64,000 nucleotides of DNA from Streptomyces rhizoryzae (GTDB lineage Bacteria > Actinomycetota > Actinomycetes > Streptomycetales > Streptomycetaceae). A program made the position numbers and the translations under genes. Below the pieces are notes generated by a model that searched no databases, was not told the DNA's origin, and was given only the letters and a program-made list of their open reading frames with translations. Within the stretch, counting starts at the first letter, position 1. The number at the start of each line of letters is the position of its first letter. This document shows, piece by piece, positions 10,038 to 19,568 of this stretch. The stretch is from assembly GCF_023155275.1 (NCBI RefSeq), contig NZ_JALMUV010000036.1, forward strand, positions 1-64,000, in the 5' to 3' direction.

Positions 10038-10448
10038 TCAGAAGCGGAAGACCGGGCCGGTGGCGGCGTCCATGGTGCAGGTGTTGGGGTATTCCCGGCG
10101 CCAGTCGACGGGAACGCCGCGCCAGTTGCCGGACGCGGCGACGGTGACCGGGTCGTACTCCCGGGTGCACAGGTGCGGGTCGCCGCGCAACGCGTCCAGG
10201 TCGCCGTGCGCCCGGGCCAGTTCGTCGCAGGCGGCGGTGGCGTGCGGATGGGGGCCGCGGGAGGCCGGGCAGACGAGCCGGACCCCGCGGATCCAGGTGT
10301 CGCCGGCGCCGGCGACGGTCAGGAACAGGCCGTCGGCGGGTTCGCCGGCGCGGGCCGCCGGGGCGAGCGCGGCGCACAGGACCAGGGCCGCGCCCGCCGC
10401 GGCGGCGGCACGGGTGGGGCGGCTGCGGCGTCGGCGGCTGAGCGGCAT
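10038..10448 (-). CDS. Secreted subtilisin-inhibitor-like protein (SSI family)
   Basis: A 136-aa exported protease inhibitor. An Arg-rich start plus a hydrophobic stretch ending ARAG at 32-35 forms a Sec signal peptide. The mature part (about 102 aa) has the four SSI cysteines (Cys60, Cys74, Cys94, Cys124), the YDPVTV strand after the reactive loop, and the terminal GPVFRF. The reactive loop reads LCTREYDP, so the P1 residue is Arg96 and P1' is Glu97. SSI itself has Met at P1. Arg predicts trypsin-like protease inhibition. AGGAG precedes the ATG. It is convergent with the small membrane-peptide gene and downstream of a secreted peptidase gene on the same strand. Confidence 0.9.
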   Translation of the reverse strand: MPLSRRRRSRPTRAAAAAGAALVLCAALAPAARAGEPADGLFLTVAGAGDTWIRGVRLVCPASRGPHPHATAACDELARAHGDLDALRGDPHLCTREYDPVTVAASGNWRGVPVDWRREYPNTCTMDAATGPVFRF

Positions 10449-10672
10449 CGGGGCTCCTGGAACGCTCGGGGCGGGCGCGGGGGCCGGACGGCGCCCGGCG
10501 GCCCCAGGCCACTCCGCCGCGCCCCGGGGCTCAAGGGGCCACGCCGGGCGGTCGCCCGGACGGACCGGCGGATTCGCGGGCCCGGCGTACGGACCGCGGG
10601 GGTGCCGGGGGGGGCGGCGACGGCTTCTGTACGGCGGCGGCCGTGGTCCGTCCCCCCGTGAACCGCTATGCG

Positions 10673-10709
10673 CCGGGGGCGGCCGGGACGTGGTCCCCGC
10701 CGCCCCCGG
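10673..10709 (-). terminator. Long hairpin terminator of the tripeptidyl aminopeptidase gene
   Basis: A nested inverted repeat pairs 10673-10689 with 10693-10709, with one central C-C mismatch and a GTG loop. It lies immediately after the stop codon of the minus-strand gene. The rest of 10449-10716 contains no gene I can support. Confidence 0.75.
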
Positions 10710-10716
10710 TGGTGGG

Positions 10717-12324
10717 TCAGCCGGCGGCCTTGGCCGTCTGCTTCTGCGGGACGGGCGTGGCGTGCGGGGCGCACGTGACGTCCGCCGGGTCGGTGGTGCC
10801 CTTCAGGAAGTAGGCGTCGACCCGGTCGTTGATGCAGGGGTTGACCAGACCGGTGACGCCGTGCGAACCGGCGTCCCGCTCGGTGATCAGGCGGGAGCCC
10901 GCGAACCGCTTGTGCAGCTCGACGGCGCCGTCGTACGGGGTCGCCGCGTCACGGGTGCTCTGCACGATGAGCACCGGCGGCAGGCCCTTGCCGGTGCGGA
11001 CCTCGACCGGGGTCTGCTGCTTGACCGGCCAGCTCGCGCAGGGCAGGTTCATCCACGCATTGGCCCAGGTCATGAAGGGCGCCTGGCGGTTGACGCGGGT
11101 GTTGTCGCGGTCCCAGGTGCGCCAGTTGGTGGGCCACTTGACGTCGGTGCACTCGACGGCGGTGTAGACCGCGTTGCTGTTCTCGGCCTTGGCGTTGCCG
11201 GCCTTGTCGTCGGGGTGCGGCCCGGCGTTGTCGATCAGCGGCTTGGCGTCACCGGCCAGGTACGCGCTCCAGACCTTGGCGACCTCGGCCCAGGAGGAGT
11301 CGTAGTACGGGGCGCTCTGGAAGAAGCCGGTCAGCTCGGCCGGGCCGACCACGCCGCCGATGGGGTGCTTCTTGGCGGTGGCGCGCAGCTTCTCCCAGGC
11401 GGCCTGGACCTTCTCCGGGGTGTCGCCGATGTGGTACGCCGCGTCGTTCCGGGCCACCCACTTCTTCCAGTCGCCCCAGCGGGTCTCGAAGGCGATGTCC
11501 TGGTCGAGGTTGGCCTGGTACCAGATCTTCTCGCGGGAGGGGTTGACGACGCTGTCGACCAGCATCCGGCGGACGTGGTCCGGGAAGAGCGTGGCGTAGA
11601 CGGCGCCGAGGTAAGTGCCGTAGGAGACGCCGAGGTAGTTGAGCTTCTTCTCGCCGAGCGCGGCGCGGATCACGTCCAGGTCGCGGGCGGTGTTGGCGGT
11701 CGTCATCTGCGACAGGACCGTGCGGCCGGTGCGCTCCAGGCAGCCCTGGGCGTACGTGTACGCGAGCTTGCGCTGGGCGCGCTTGTCGGCCTCGCTGTCC
11801 GGCACCGGGTCGGCCTTGGGGGCCTTGGTGAACTCCTGCGGGTCCTGGCAGGAGATCGGGGCGGAGTGGCCGACGCCGCGCGGGTCGAAGCCGACGAAGT
11901 CGTACGCCTGGGCGGTCTTGGCCCACAGCGGGTTCTTGCCGGTGACGCGGGTCGGGAAGCGCATGCCCGAACCGCCGGGGCCGCCGGGGTTGTAGACCAG
12001 GGCGCCCTGCCGCTGCTGCGGGGTGCCGGTGGCCGCGGCCCGGTCGACGGCGATCTTGAGGGTGCGGCCGTCGGGCTTGGTGTAGTCGACCGGGACGGTG
12101 ACATATCCGCACTGGATCGGGGCGGCCAGGCCCCAGTCGGCGGGGCAGTCCTGCCACTTGATGCCGGCCTCGGCGGCCCGGGCGGCGGCGATCGCCACTC
12201 CGTGCGCCTCGGTGGTGCCCCCGGGCCGGCGGTCCCCGGCGGCGGCGGGCGTGGCTATCGCGCCGGCGAGGAGCGCGCCGGTCACCAGGGTGCCGGCGGC
12301 GCCGAGCGCTGCTGTTCGTCTCAC
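10717..12324 (-). CDS. tap: Secreted tripeptidyl aminopeptidase (S33 alpha/beta hydrolase)
   Basis: This 535-aa exported serine peptidase removes N-terminal tripeptides from extracellular peptides. The signal peptide is RR followed by a hydrophobic run ending TPAAAG at 25-30. The nucleophile is Ser234 in GVSYGTYLG; Asp459 in STRDAATP and His488 in DAGSHGV complete the triad. GGPGGSGM (114-121) forms the oxyanion region, and the C-terminal TAP domain carries paired cysteines. The GTG start at 12324 is chosen because GGGGGATC lies just upstream and the signal peptide follows at once. The SSI-like inhibitor gene lies downstream on the same strand, beyond a terminator. Confidence 0.92.
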   Translation of the reverse strand: MRRTAALGAAGTLVTGALLAGAIATPAAAGDRRPGGTTEAHGVAIAAARAAEAGIKWQDCPADWGLAAPIQCGYVTVPVDYTKPDGRTLKIAVDRAAATGTPQQRQGALVYNPGGPGGSGMRFPTRVTGKNPLWAKTAQAYDFVGFDPRGVGHSAPISCQDPQEFTKAPKADPVPDSEADKRAQRKLAYTYAQGCLERTGRTVLSQMTTANTARDLDVIRAALGEKKLNYLGVSYGTYLGAVYATLFPDHVRRMLVDSVVNPSREKIWYQANLDQDIAFETRWGDWKKWVARNDAAYHIGDTPEKVQAAWEKLRATAKKHPIGGVVGPAELTGFFQSAPYYDSSWAEVAKVWSAYLAGDAKPLIDNAGPHPDDKAGNAKAENSNAVYTAVECTDVKWPTNWRTWDRDNTRVNRQAPFMTWANAWMNLPCASWPVKQQTPVEVRTGKGLPPVLIVQSTRDAATPYDGAVELHKRFAGSRLITERDAGSHGVTGLVNPCINDRVDAYFLKGTTDPADVTCAPHATPVPQKQTAKAAG

Positions 12325-12727
12325 GTGGTTGATCCCCCTGCATGGTGCGCCGCTTGTGGCGGCGATGATCACAGAGCTACAGGGAGGATCCTGTCGTGTA
12401 CGGGCCATGTTTGAACAGATCGGGCCATAATTTCTTTATCAATCCGTAGGGTTGGGGCACCTCTGCCCGGGAAGGCCGGGCGCCGGCGGCGGGCGGCCGG
12501 GGCGCGGCGGCCGGCCCTTCGGGCGGGCGGTCAACAGAACGCCGACAACGGGCCGAGGAGAGGCGAGAACCGGTCAATCGGCCCCGGCCGGGCGCATATG
12601 CCGGTGCGGTCCGTACCAGCTTCAGTAACCTTCCGTGCAGGCTCTCCCACGCACCGCCATGTGGGGGAGCCTCCGCGTTGTGCCGTGCGCTGCCTGGTGC
12701 AGTGCGCTCGCCGGAGGGAGACGTCAA
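12325..12727. other. 403-nt intergenic region between tap and the roadblock operon
   Basis: This divergent promoter region has a conspicuous AT-rich patch at about 12409-12450 in otherwise GC-rich DNA, the likely promoter or operator zone. I could not define a convincing palindrome or RNA element. A GGAGGGA ribosome binding site for the downstream gene lies at 12713-12719. Confidence 0.4.
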
Positions 12728-13111
12728 GTGCCCGGTATCGACCAGGTGTTGGCCCGCGCGATGGGGGTCCCCGGAGTCCTCGGCGCCGGGCTGACCGACT
12801 GGACCAGTGGGCTGACGCTGGGGACGGCCGGCCGCGCCCCGCACGGCGACCACGACGCGGCCGCGGCGGACACCGCGGAGCTGGTGCAGGCGGTGGCCCG
12901 CAACGCCACGTTCGACACCGCGGGCGGCGACGCCGAGCCGCTGGAGGACCTGATCGTCACGACCGGGCGCAGCTACCACCTGGTCCGCCTGGTGCCCACC
13001 GCCTTCGACAGCCAGACCTGTCTGCACCTCTGGCTCGACCGCGACCGGGCCAACCTCGCCATCGCCCGGTTGCGGTTGCGCGAACTGGCCGCCGAACTGG
13101 CGGAGGGCTGA
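12728..13111 (+). CDS. Roadblock-like protein, first copy
   Basis: A 127-aa cytoplasmic protein. It is clearly paralogous to the last gene of this operon. Both have LARAMG/LAEAMS near the start, a (D)xTSG-x-x-LxTLG-like segment, (L/I)EDLIVT...YHLxR, and the end LDR(D/K)RANLA(I/L)ARxRL. The fold appears to be roadblock/LC7-like, a dimeric scaffold that usually regulates small Ras-like GTPases. The GTG start at 12728 follows GGAGGGA. No GTPase gene is present in the operon. Function unknown. Confidence 0.75.
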   Translation: MPGIDQVLARAMGVPGVLGAGLTDWTSGLTLGTAGRAPHGDHDAAAADTAELVQAVARNATFDTAGGDAEPLEDLIVTTGRSYHLVRLVPTAFDSQTCLHLWLDRDRANLAIARLRLRELAAELAEG

Positions 13112-13120
13112 CGGGGCGCC

Positions 13121-13984
13121 ATGGCATCGCTCTCCGCACCCGGACCCTCGCGGCCGGCGGCCGGCGGCCGGCCCGGGCCCCTCGACCGGTACGCCGCCGA
13201 GCGGGCCACCGGCGCGCTGCGCGGCCCGGCCGGCTGCGTCTACCTCCACCAGGGCGCGGTGTACTGCGTCGAGTGCCCGGCGGCCCCCGGGCCCGGCACC
13301 CGGCTCGCCGCGGCCGGGCGGCTGGCGCCGGAATGCTGGCGGCACGCCGAGGAGGCGGCCGGCGCGGACCGGCAGGGCGCGCGGTTCCTCGTCGGGCGGG
13401 GCTGGCTGACCCGCGGGGAGCTGGAGCTGTGCCAGCTGACCGCGATGCTCGACGCGGCCTGCTTCGTGCTGCCGCCGGCGCCCGGCAGCGTCTCGTTCGC
13501 CCCGGGCGAGGCGCACTGGCTGGGCGTCGTCCGGCCGGTGGGCGCCGGGGCCCTGCTGGCGGCGGTGGCCCGGCGGCGGGCGCAGCTGGACCGGCTGGGT
13601 GCCTGGGCGGCGGCCGACGGTGCGCCGGTCGTCCCCGTCCCCCCGGCGCCGGGCGGGCGGCCGCTGACCGGACGGCAGCGGTGGCTGCTGGCGCACGCCG
13701 ACGGGCGGCGTACCCCGGGCCAACTGGCCCATGCGCTGGGCCGGTCGGCGTTCCTGACCGTCCTGGAGGTGCGGCGGCTGGCCGCGGCCGGCCGGGTGCG
13801 GCTGCCCGCGCCGGCCGCGCTCCCCCGGCGGCGCCCGGGGGCGTTCCGGGACGGGCCGCGGGCGGCGGACGCCCCGCCGGGCCCCACGGCCTGGCACCTG
13901 CCGGACCCGGGCGTGCTGGCGACCGCGGATCCGGACGCCGCCCTGCTGGTCCGTCTGCGTACCGCACTGGAGGAGAACCTGTGA
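13121..13984 (+). CDS. PATAN/DUF4388-like protein with C-terminal winged helix
   Basis: A 287-aa protein with two recognisable parts. Residues 20-75 (ATGALRGPAGCVYLHQGAVY and following) resemble the PATAN/DUF4388 pattern of a short beta domain with a glycine turn. Around residues 185-228, QRWLLAHADGRRTPGQLAHA and LTVLEVRRLAAAGRVRL look like a winged helix. Between and after are Pro/Arg-rich linkers. It starts 9 nt after the first roadblock gene. The set suggests an intracellular signalling or transcription-control complex. Domain names are from pattern only; I cannot assign a function. Confidence 0.6.
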   Translation: MASLSAPGPSRPAAGGRPGPLDRYAAERATGALRGPAGCVYLHQGAVYCVECPAAPGPGTRLAAAGRLAPECWRHAEEAAGADRQGARFLVGRGWLTRGELELCQLTAMLDAACFVLPPAPGSVSFAPGEAHWLGVVRPVGAGALLAAVARRRAQLDRLGAWAAADGAPVVPVPPAPGGRPLTGRQRWLLAHADGRRTPGQLAHALGRSAFLTVLEVRRLAAAGRVRLPAPAALPRRRPGAFRDGPRAADAPPGPTAWHLPDPGVLATADPDAALLVRLRTALEENL

Positions 13985-14054
13985 ACCCCTGTGAACCCCG
14001 GCCATGAGGCACGTCTTTTCCCCGCGTGCCAAAAGAAGGAGCGTCAGGAGACCG

Positions 14055-14465
14055 ATGACCAGGGAGACCGAGGCGATCGCCGCCGGCGTCCGGGCGGAGT
14101 TGCGCGCGCTGCGCGACCACGTCCGGCAGCTGCACGGCGGCATGGTCGCCAGCGCCGACGGCATGGTGATCGCGCATGACCTGCCGGACATCGAACCGGA
14201 CGGCCTGGCGGCGCTCACCGCCGCCGCGATCGGGGTGGCCACCCGGCTGACCGACGCCACCGGGCAGGGCGGCTTCGAGGAGTCGCTGACCCGGGGCAGC
14301 CGCGGCTACGTCGCGGCGTACGCCGCCGGGAACCGCGCGGTGCTCACCGCCGTGGCGGGACCCGACACCAATGTGGGCCGGCTGCACCTCCAGGCCCGGC
14401 GCACCGCGGCCCGGATCGCGGCGCTGCTCGACGCGCCGGCCGCGCCGGCCGCCCCGCACCGCTGA
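14055..14465 (+). CDS. Roadblock/LC7-domain protein, second type
   Basis: A 136-aa cytoplasmic protein with the standard roadblock core: LHGGMVASADGMVIAHDLPD (32-51), an alpha helix, and TRGSRGYVAAYAAGNRAVLTAVAG strands. This resembles the CvnB-type roadblock proteins of Streptomyces conservons and MglB. ATG 14055 follows CAGGAG directly. It is the third gene of the operon and distinct in sequence from the first and fourth, which pair with each other. Homo- or hetero-dimerisation with the neighbours is plausible. Confidence 0.82.
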   Translation: MTRETEAIAAGVRAELRALRDHVRQLHGGMVASADGMVIAHDLPDIEPDGLAALTAAAIGVATRLTDATGQGGFEESLTRGSRGYVAAYAAGNRAVLTAVAGPDTNVGRLHLQARRTAARIAALLDAPAAPAAPHR

Positions 14466-14531
14466 GCCCCCCCGCGTTTTCGAGAAGACCCGAGCACCAC
14501 CACCGCACACCACGGAAAGGCCCCACCCCTC

Positions 14532-14906
14532 ATGACGCAGATGGAAACCGCGCTGGCCGAGGCGATGTCGACGATCGAGGGCGCGATAGGTGTCGCGCTG
14601 GTCGATTACACCAGCGGGATGGCCCTGGCCACCCTGGGCGACCCGCAGACCTTCGACCTCAATGTGGCGGCGGCCGGGAACACCGATGTGGTGCGCGCCA
14701 AGCTGCGCACCATGGAGATGCTGGAATTGCAGGGCACGATCGAGGACATGCTGATCACCCTGACCTCGCAGTACCACCTCATCCGGCCGGTGACGGGCAA
14801 GAACGGCAGCGGCCTGTTCCTGTATCTGGTGCTGGACCGCAAGCGCGCCAACCTCGCGCTGGCGCGGCACCGCCTTGCCCGTCTGGAGACCGATCTGGAG
14901 GTGTGA
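14532..14906 (+). CDS. Roadblock-like protein, paralogue of the first gene
   Basis: A 124-aa cytoplasmic protein. ALVDYTSGMALATLG (23-37) and FLYLVLDRKRANLALARHRL (98-117) align with the 127-aa protein at the operon start, indicating duplication within the operon. A weaker GGAAAGG ribosome binding site lies about 13 nt before ATG 14532. It is the last gene, with 35 nt to the convergent ureD. Function unknown. The lack of CvnA (sensor kinase), CvnC and CvnD (GTPase) genes distinguishes this locus from a conservon. Confidence 0.75.
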   Translation: MTQMETALAEAMSTIEGAIGVALVDYTSGMALATLGDPQTFDLNVAAAGNTDVVRAKLRTMEMLELQGTIEDMLITLTSQYHLIRPVTGKNGSGLFLYLVLDRKRANLALARHRLARLETDLEV

Positions 14907-14941
14907 GCCACCCGGTGCGCCGGGCGCTCCCGGGGTGCCGG

Positions 14942-15759
14942 TCAGCCGGCCGCGGCCTCGTCGAGCAGCCGGCGCAGCGCCAGGCCGTCGGGGGCGACCG
15001 CGGTGGCCAGCGCCATGGGCCCGCCGAGCGGGGCCAGGACGCCCTGGCCGCGGTCCGCGTCCCCGCCGGCCGCCGCGCCCAGCAGCCGCACCTCGGCCGG
15101 CTTGTCGTCGAACTCCGGCCCGGCCACGAGGTACTGGCCGATGGCCCGGTGGCCGCCGAGGACGGCCGCGCTGTCCCAGCCGGGCGCGCCGGGGCCGTAG
15201 GCGGTCTCCTGGTCGAGCAGCGTCCGCCCGTGCTGACGGATCGTCAGACGGCTGCGCAGCGCACCGGTCCGCTCGCCGCTGCGGCCCAGGATCTGCTCCT
15301 CGCGGAAGACCAGGCGGGCGGTGGGGGCGAGGTCGATGGTGGTGGTCATGCGCAGGTCGCTGCCCTCGGCGGAGATCAGCGGCTCCGGCAGCCAGGCGAG
15401 CCGGGCGCCCTCGCCGACGGTGAGGTGCACGTCGTAGGTGGCCGGGTCGCCGGTGCGGCCGGGCAGCGCGACGGTGGCCGCGGCGGCGGTGACGCGCAGC
15501 GAGGTGCCGGCCTCGGCGGTGGCCTCGATGCGCAGCCGGTCGCCGCCGAGCGGCGCGTGCATGGCGCCGATCAGGCAGACCCGGGCCTGGTCGGCGTGCG
15601 ACTGGATGTGCCGGAGCGCGAACGGGCCGCCGCCGTCCAGGACGGGCAGCCGGGTGGTGCCGCCGGCGTCGGCCCGGGCGGTGATGCGGGCGGTGGCCCG
15701 CAGGCCGCCCGCCGGGAGGGCGGGGGCCTGCGGGGTGTCGGTGCGGGGCAGGGTGCGGG

Positions 15760-15763
<4 letters not shown>
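14942..15763 (-). CDS. ureD: Urease accessory protein UreD (UreH)
   Basis: A 273-aa scaffold protein that binds apo-urease and, with UreF and UreG, delivers Ni and CO2 to the active site. Typical UreD features include the long beta-rich fold, LPEPLISAEGSD (residues in the middle) and REEQILGRSGER. Start ATG 15763 overlaps the ureG stop by ATGA, so translation is coupled. It is the last gene of the ureABCFGD operon, as usual in Streptomyces. Confidence 0.92.
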
Positions 15764-16455
<692 letters not shown>

Positions 16456-16514
16456 GGTGCCTCCGTGGGTCGTACGGCCGCGGGGTGCGCGGCGTGGTCG
16501 TGCGGGTGGGAAGG

Positions 16515-17189
16515 TCAGGACGCGAAGAGCCGGACCGGCCAGGCGGCGTGTGCTTCGGCGGCGATGTCGAGCAGCGGCGCGGAGGCGGCGGGCAGGGCGT
16601 CGAGTCCCTCGGTGGCGGCGCGGTCCGCGGCTTCGGCACCCTGCGCGGCGACCTGTTCGAGGTCGCCGGTGAGGCGGGCGAGGACGGCGGTGGCGTCGAA
16701 GGGGTCCAGGCTCAGCAGGCGGACCACGGCGGTGGCCGGGCCGCTGATGTTCTCGTACGCGACGGCGTACGCGGCGTCCAGCGGCGTCAGGCCGGCGGAC
16801 CGGGCCGCCAGACCGAGGACGACGGGCTGGTGGGCGCCACGCGGGCGGGCCGCGGCCAGCGCGTCGAGCTCGGGCCCGGGCCAGGTGGCGCGGGCGGCCC
16901 GCATCATCTGCCGGCCGAGCCGGCGGGCGACCTGGCGCAGCGCCGGGACCGGCGTGCGGGCGTCCGCGGCGTCGTCCAGGAGGAGCGGGTCCAGGCCGGC
17001 CGCGGCCGCGGCGGCCAGGCCGGCCGCGACCAGGCCCGCGGTGTGCAGCCGCCCCCGGCAGAAGGTCTCCAGGGTGGCGGCGTCCTTGATGTGTCCCGCG
17101 GTGACGGCCGGTTCGGCGCCGCCCGAGTGGGCGTGCCCTCCGGCGGGGAACCGGCCGTCGGCGAGGACGAGCAGCGCAGCGCGGCTCAT
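16515..17189 (-). CDS. ureF: Urease accessory protein UreF
   Basis: A 224-aa all-helical protein that joins UreD and UreG in the activation complex. LLVLADGRFPAGGHAHSGG (7-25) is the family N-terminal motif, and the rest is Ala-rich helices ending WPVRLFAS. It lies between ureC and ureG in the operon, 33 nt after ureC. Confidence 0.92.
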   Translation of the reverse strand: MSRAALLVLADGRFPAGGHAHSGGAEPAVTAGHIKDAATLETFCRGRLHTAGLVAAGLAAAAAAGLDPLLLDDAADARTPVPALRQVARRLGRQMMRAARATWPGPELDALAAARPRGAHQPVVLGLAARSAGLTPLDAAYAVAYENISGPATAVVRLLSLDPFDATAVLARLTGDLEQVAAQGAEAADRAATEGLDALPAASAPLLDIAAEAHAAWPVRLFAS

Positions 17190-17222
17190 CGATGGTGCTC
17201 CGGATCTTTCGGTGGCGGCGCC

Positions 17223-18944
17223 TCAGAAGAGGAAGTACCGCTGGGCCATGGGCAGTTCGGTGGCGGGGTCGGGTTCGACCACCTCGCCGTCGATGGTCAC
17301 CGTGAAGGTGTCGGGGTCGACGTGGACGCGCGGCAGGGCGTCGTTGTTGCGCATGTCGGCCTTCGTGACCCCGCGGGTGGAGCGGATCGCCTCGAAGGAC
17401 TTGCCCAGCGGGAGGCGCTCGGGGAGGTTGTCCTCGATGGCCTGCTGTGAGACGAAGTTCAGCGAGTTGCTGCCCGGGGCCTTGCCGATGGCGCCGAACA
17501 TCGGGCGCGGCAGGACCGGCTGCGGGGTGGGGATGGACGCGTTGGCGTCGCCCATCTGCGCGTAGGCGATCTGGCCGCCCTTGATGACCAGCTGCGGCTT
17601 GACGCCGAAGAACGCCGGGTCCCACAGCACGAGGTCGGCGAGCTTGCCGCTCTCCACGGAGCCGACGACGTGGTCGATGCCCTGGGCGAGGGCCGCGTTG
17701 ATGGTGTACTTCGCGACGTAGCGGCGGGCGCGGTGGTTGTCCGCGCGGCCGTCGCCGGGCAGGGCGCCGCGGCGGCGCTTCATGACGTGGGCGGTCTGCC
17801 ACGTGCGCATCACGACCTCGCCGATCCGGCCCATGGCCTGGGCGTCGGAGGACATGATCGAGATGGCGCCGAGGTCGTGCAGGATGTCCTCGGCGGCGAT
17901 GGTGGAGGGCCGGATCCGGGACTCGGCGAAGGCCAGGTCCTCGGGGACCGCGGGGTTGAGGTGGTGGCAGACCATCAGCATGTCGAGGTGCTCCTCGACG
18001 GTGTTGACGGTGTGCGGCCGGGTGGGGTTGGTGGACGCGGGGAGCACGTTCGGCTCCGACACCATCGCGATCATGTCGGGGGCGTGGCCGCCGCCGGCGC
18101 CCTCGACGTGGAACGCGTGGATGGAGCGGCCGGCGATGGCGGCGATGGTGTCGCCGAGGAAGCCGGCCTCGTTGAGGGTGTCGGTGTGGATCGCGAGCTG
18201 GGCGCCGCTCTCCTCGCAGACCGACAGGCAGGCGTCGATGACGGCGGGGGTGGCGCCCCAGTCCTCGTGGATCTTGAAGCCGAGGACACCGGCCCGCAGC
18301 TGGTCGCGCATCGAGGGCAGGGACATGGTGTTGCCCTTGCCCAGCAGACCGACGTTGACCGGCAGGTTGTCCATCGCCTCGAAGAGCCGGGCGACGTGCC
18401 AGGCACCGGGGGTGATGGTGGTGGCCTTGCTGCCCTCGGCCGGGCCGGTGCCGCCGCCGATCATGGTGGTGATGCCCGCGGCCAGCGCCTCGTCCGCCTG
18501 CTGGGGGCAGATGAAGTGGACGTGGGTGTCGATGCCGCCGGCGGTGAGGATCTTGCCGTTGCCCGCGATGACCTCGGTCTCCGGGCCGATCACCAGGTCG
18601 GGGTGGACGCCGTCCATGGTGTCGGGGTTGCCGGCCTTGCCCAGGGCGGTGATCCGGCCGTCGCGGATGCCGACGTCGGCCTTGACGATGCCCCAGTGGT
18701 CGATGACCACGGCGCCGGTGATCACGGTGTCCGGGGCGCCCTCGGCGCGGGTCACCCGCGACTGACCCATCGACTCGCGGATCACCTTGCCGCCGCCGAA
18801 GACGGCCTCGTCACCGGCCCGGCCGGGGCCGCCGGAGAGGTCCTCGGTGATCTCGACGACCAGGTCGGTGTCGGCGAGCCGGATCCGGTCGCCGGCCGTG
18901 GGGCCGAAGAGGTCGGCGTACTGCTGGCGGGTCAGTTCAGCCAT
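17223..18944 (-). CDS. ureC: Urease subunit alpha
   Basis: The 573-aa catalytic subunit hydrolyses urea to ammonia and carbamate with a di-nickel centre. Ligands are visible at the expected places: His141 and His143 in GGIDTHVHF, carbamylated Lys224 in GFKIHEDWG, His253 in AIHTDT, His279 in AFHVEGAGGGHAPD and Asp367 in SSDAQAMG. The mobile-flap Cys326 and His327 are in MVCHHLN. Length is normal. The start overlaps the ureB stop by 8 nt. Nothing is missing, so an active enzyme is expected if the accessory genes are expressed. Confidence 0.97.
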   Translation of the reverse strand: MAELTRQQYADLFGPTAGDRIRLADTDLVVEITEDLSGGPGRAGDEAVFGGGKVIRESMGQSRVTRAEGAPDTVITGAVVIDHWGIVKADVGIRDGRITALGKAGNPDTMDGVHPDLVIGPETEVIAGNGKILTAGGIDTHVHFICPQQADEALAAGITTMIGGGTGPAEGSKATTITPGAWHVARLFEAMDNLPVNVGLLGKGNTMSLPSMRDQLRAGVLGFKIHEDWGATPAVIDACLSVCEESGAQLAIHTDTLNEAGFLGDTIAAIAGRSIHAFHVEGAGGGHAPDMIAMVSEPNVLPASTNPTRPHTVNTVEEHLDMLMVCHHLNPAVPEDLAFAESRIRPSTIAAEDILHDLGAISIMSSDAQAMGRIGEVVMRTWQTAHVMKRRRGALPGDGRADNHRARRYVAKYTINAALAQGIDHVVGSVESGKLADLVLWDPAFFGVKPQLVIKGGQIAYAQMGDANASIPTPQPVLPRPMFGAIGKAPGSNSLNFVSQQAIEDNLPERLPLGKSFEAIRSTRGVTKADMRNNDALPRVHVDPDTFTVTIDGEVVEPDPATELPMAQRYFLF

Positions 18945-19248
18945 CGAGGGGACCTCCGGTCTGTCCGCGCAGGCCCACGACGATCCGCTTGCCCGCGATG
19001 GGGACCAGCTCGACCTCGGTGGGGATGCCGGGCTCGAAGCGCACGGCGGTGCCGGCCGCGACGTTCAGCCGCTTGCCGTGCGCGGCGGCGCGGTCGAAGT
19101 CGAGGCCGGCGTTGGCCTCGGCGAAGTGGTAGTGGGAGCCGACCTGGACGGGGCGGTCGGCGGAGTTGAGGACGGTCATGCGCGTGAGGGGGTGGCCGTC
19201 GTTGAGGCGCACCGGCTCGTCGGCGTAGAGGATCTGTCCCGGGATCAT
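18937..19248 (-). CDS. ureB: Urease subunit beta
   Basis: A 103-aa structural subunit of the urease trimer-of-trimers. It begins MIPGQILYADEPVRLN and contains VGSHYHFAEAN, both characteristic. It lies 17 nt after ureA and its stop overlaps the ureC start. Confidence 0.96.
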   Translation of the reverse strand: MIPGQILYADEPVRLNDGHPLTRMTVLNSADRPVQVGSHYHFAEANAGLDFDRAAAHGKRLNVAAGTAVRFEPGIPTEVELVPIAGKRIVVGLRGQTGGPLDG

Positions 19249-19265
19249 TGTCTGCTCTCCCGTGG

Positions 19266-19568
19266 TCAGTTGATGGGTTCGTGAACGGTGACGAGCTTGG
19301 TGCCGTCGGGGAAGGTGGCTTCCACCTGGACGTCGTGGATCATCTCCGGGACGCCTTCCATGACGTCGTCGCGGGTGAGCACCTTGCGCCCGGAGGACAT
19401 GAGCTCGGCGACGGTACGGCCGTCCCGGGCCCCTTCAAGGATGTGCACCGTCAGCAGCGCGATGGCTTCGGGGTGGTTGAGCTTCAGCCCCCGGGACCGC
19501 CGCTTTTCGGCCACGTCTGCCGCCACATGAATCAACAACCGTTCCTGCTCATGCGGGGTCAGTTGCAT
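19266..19568 (-). CDS. ureA: Urease subunit gamma
   Basis: A 100-aa structural subunit. MQLTPHEQERLLIHVAADVA at the start and TRDDVMEGVPEMIHDVQVEA (74-93) are family signatures. Start ATG 19568 is chosen over an upstream ATG at 19592 because GAGGTGG precedes it and the family N-terminus begins there. It is the first gene of the operon, with a 533-nt upstream region that carries two GlnR-like half boxes. Confidence 0.96.
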   Translation of the reverse strand: MQLTPHEQERLLIHVAADVAEKRRSRGLKLNHPEAIALLTVHILEGARDGRTVAELMSSGRKVLTRDDVMEGVPEMIHDVQVEATFPDGTKLVTVHEPIN

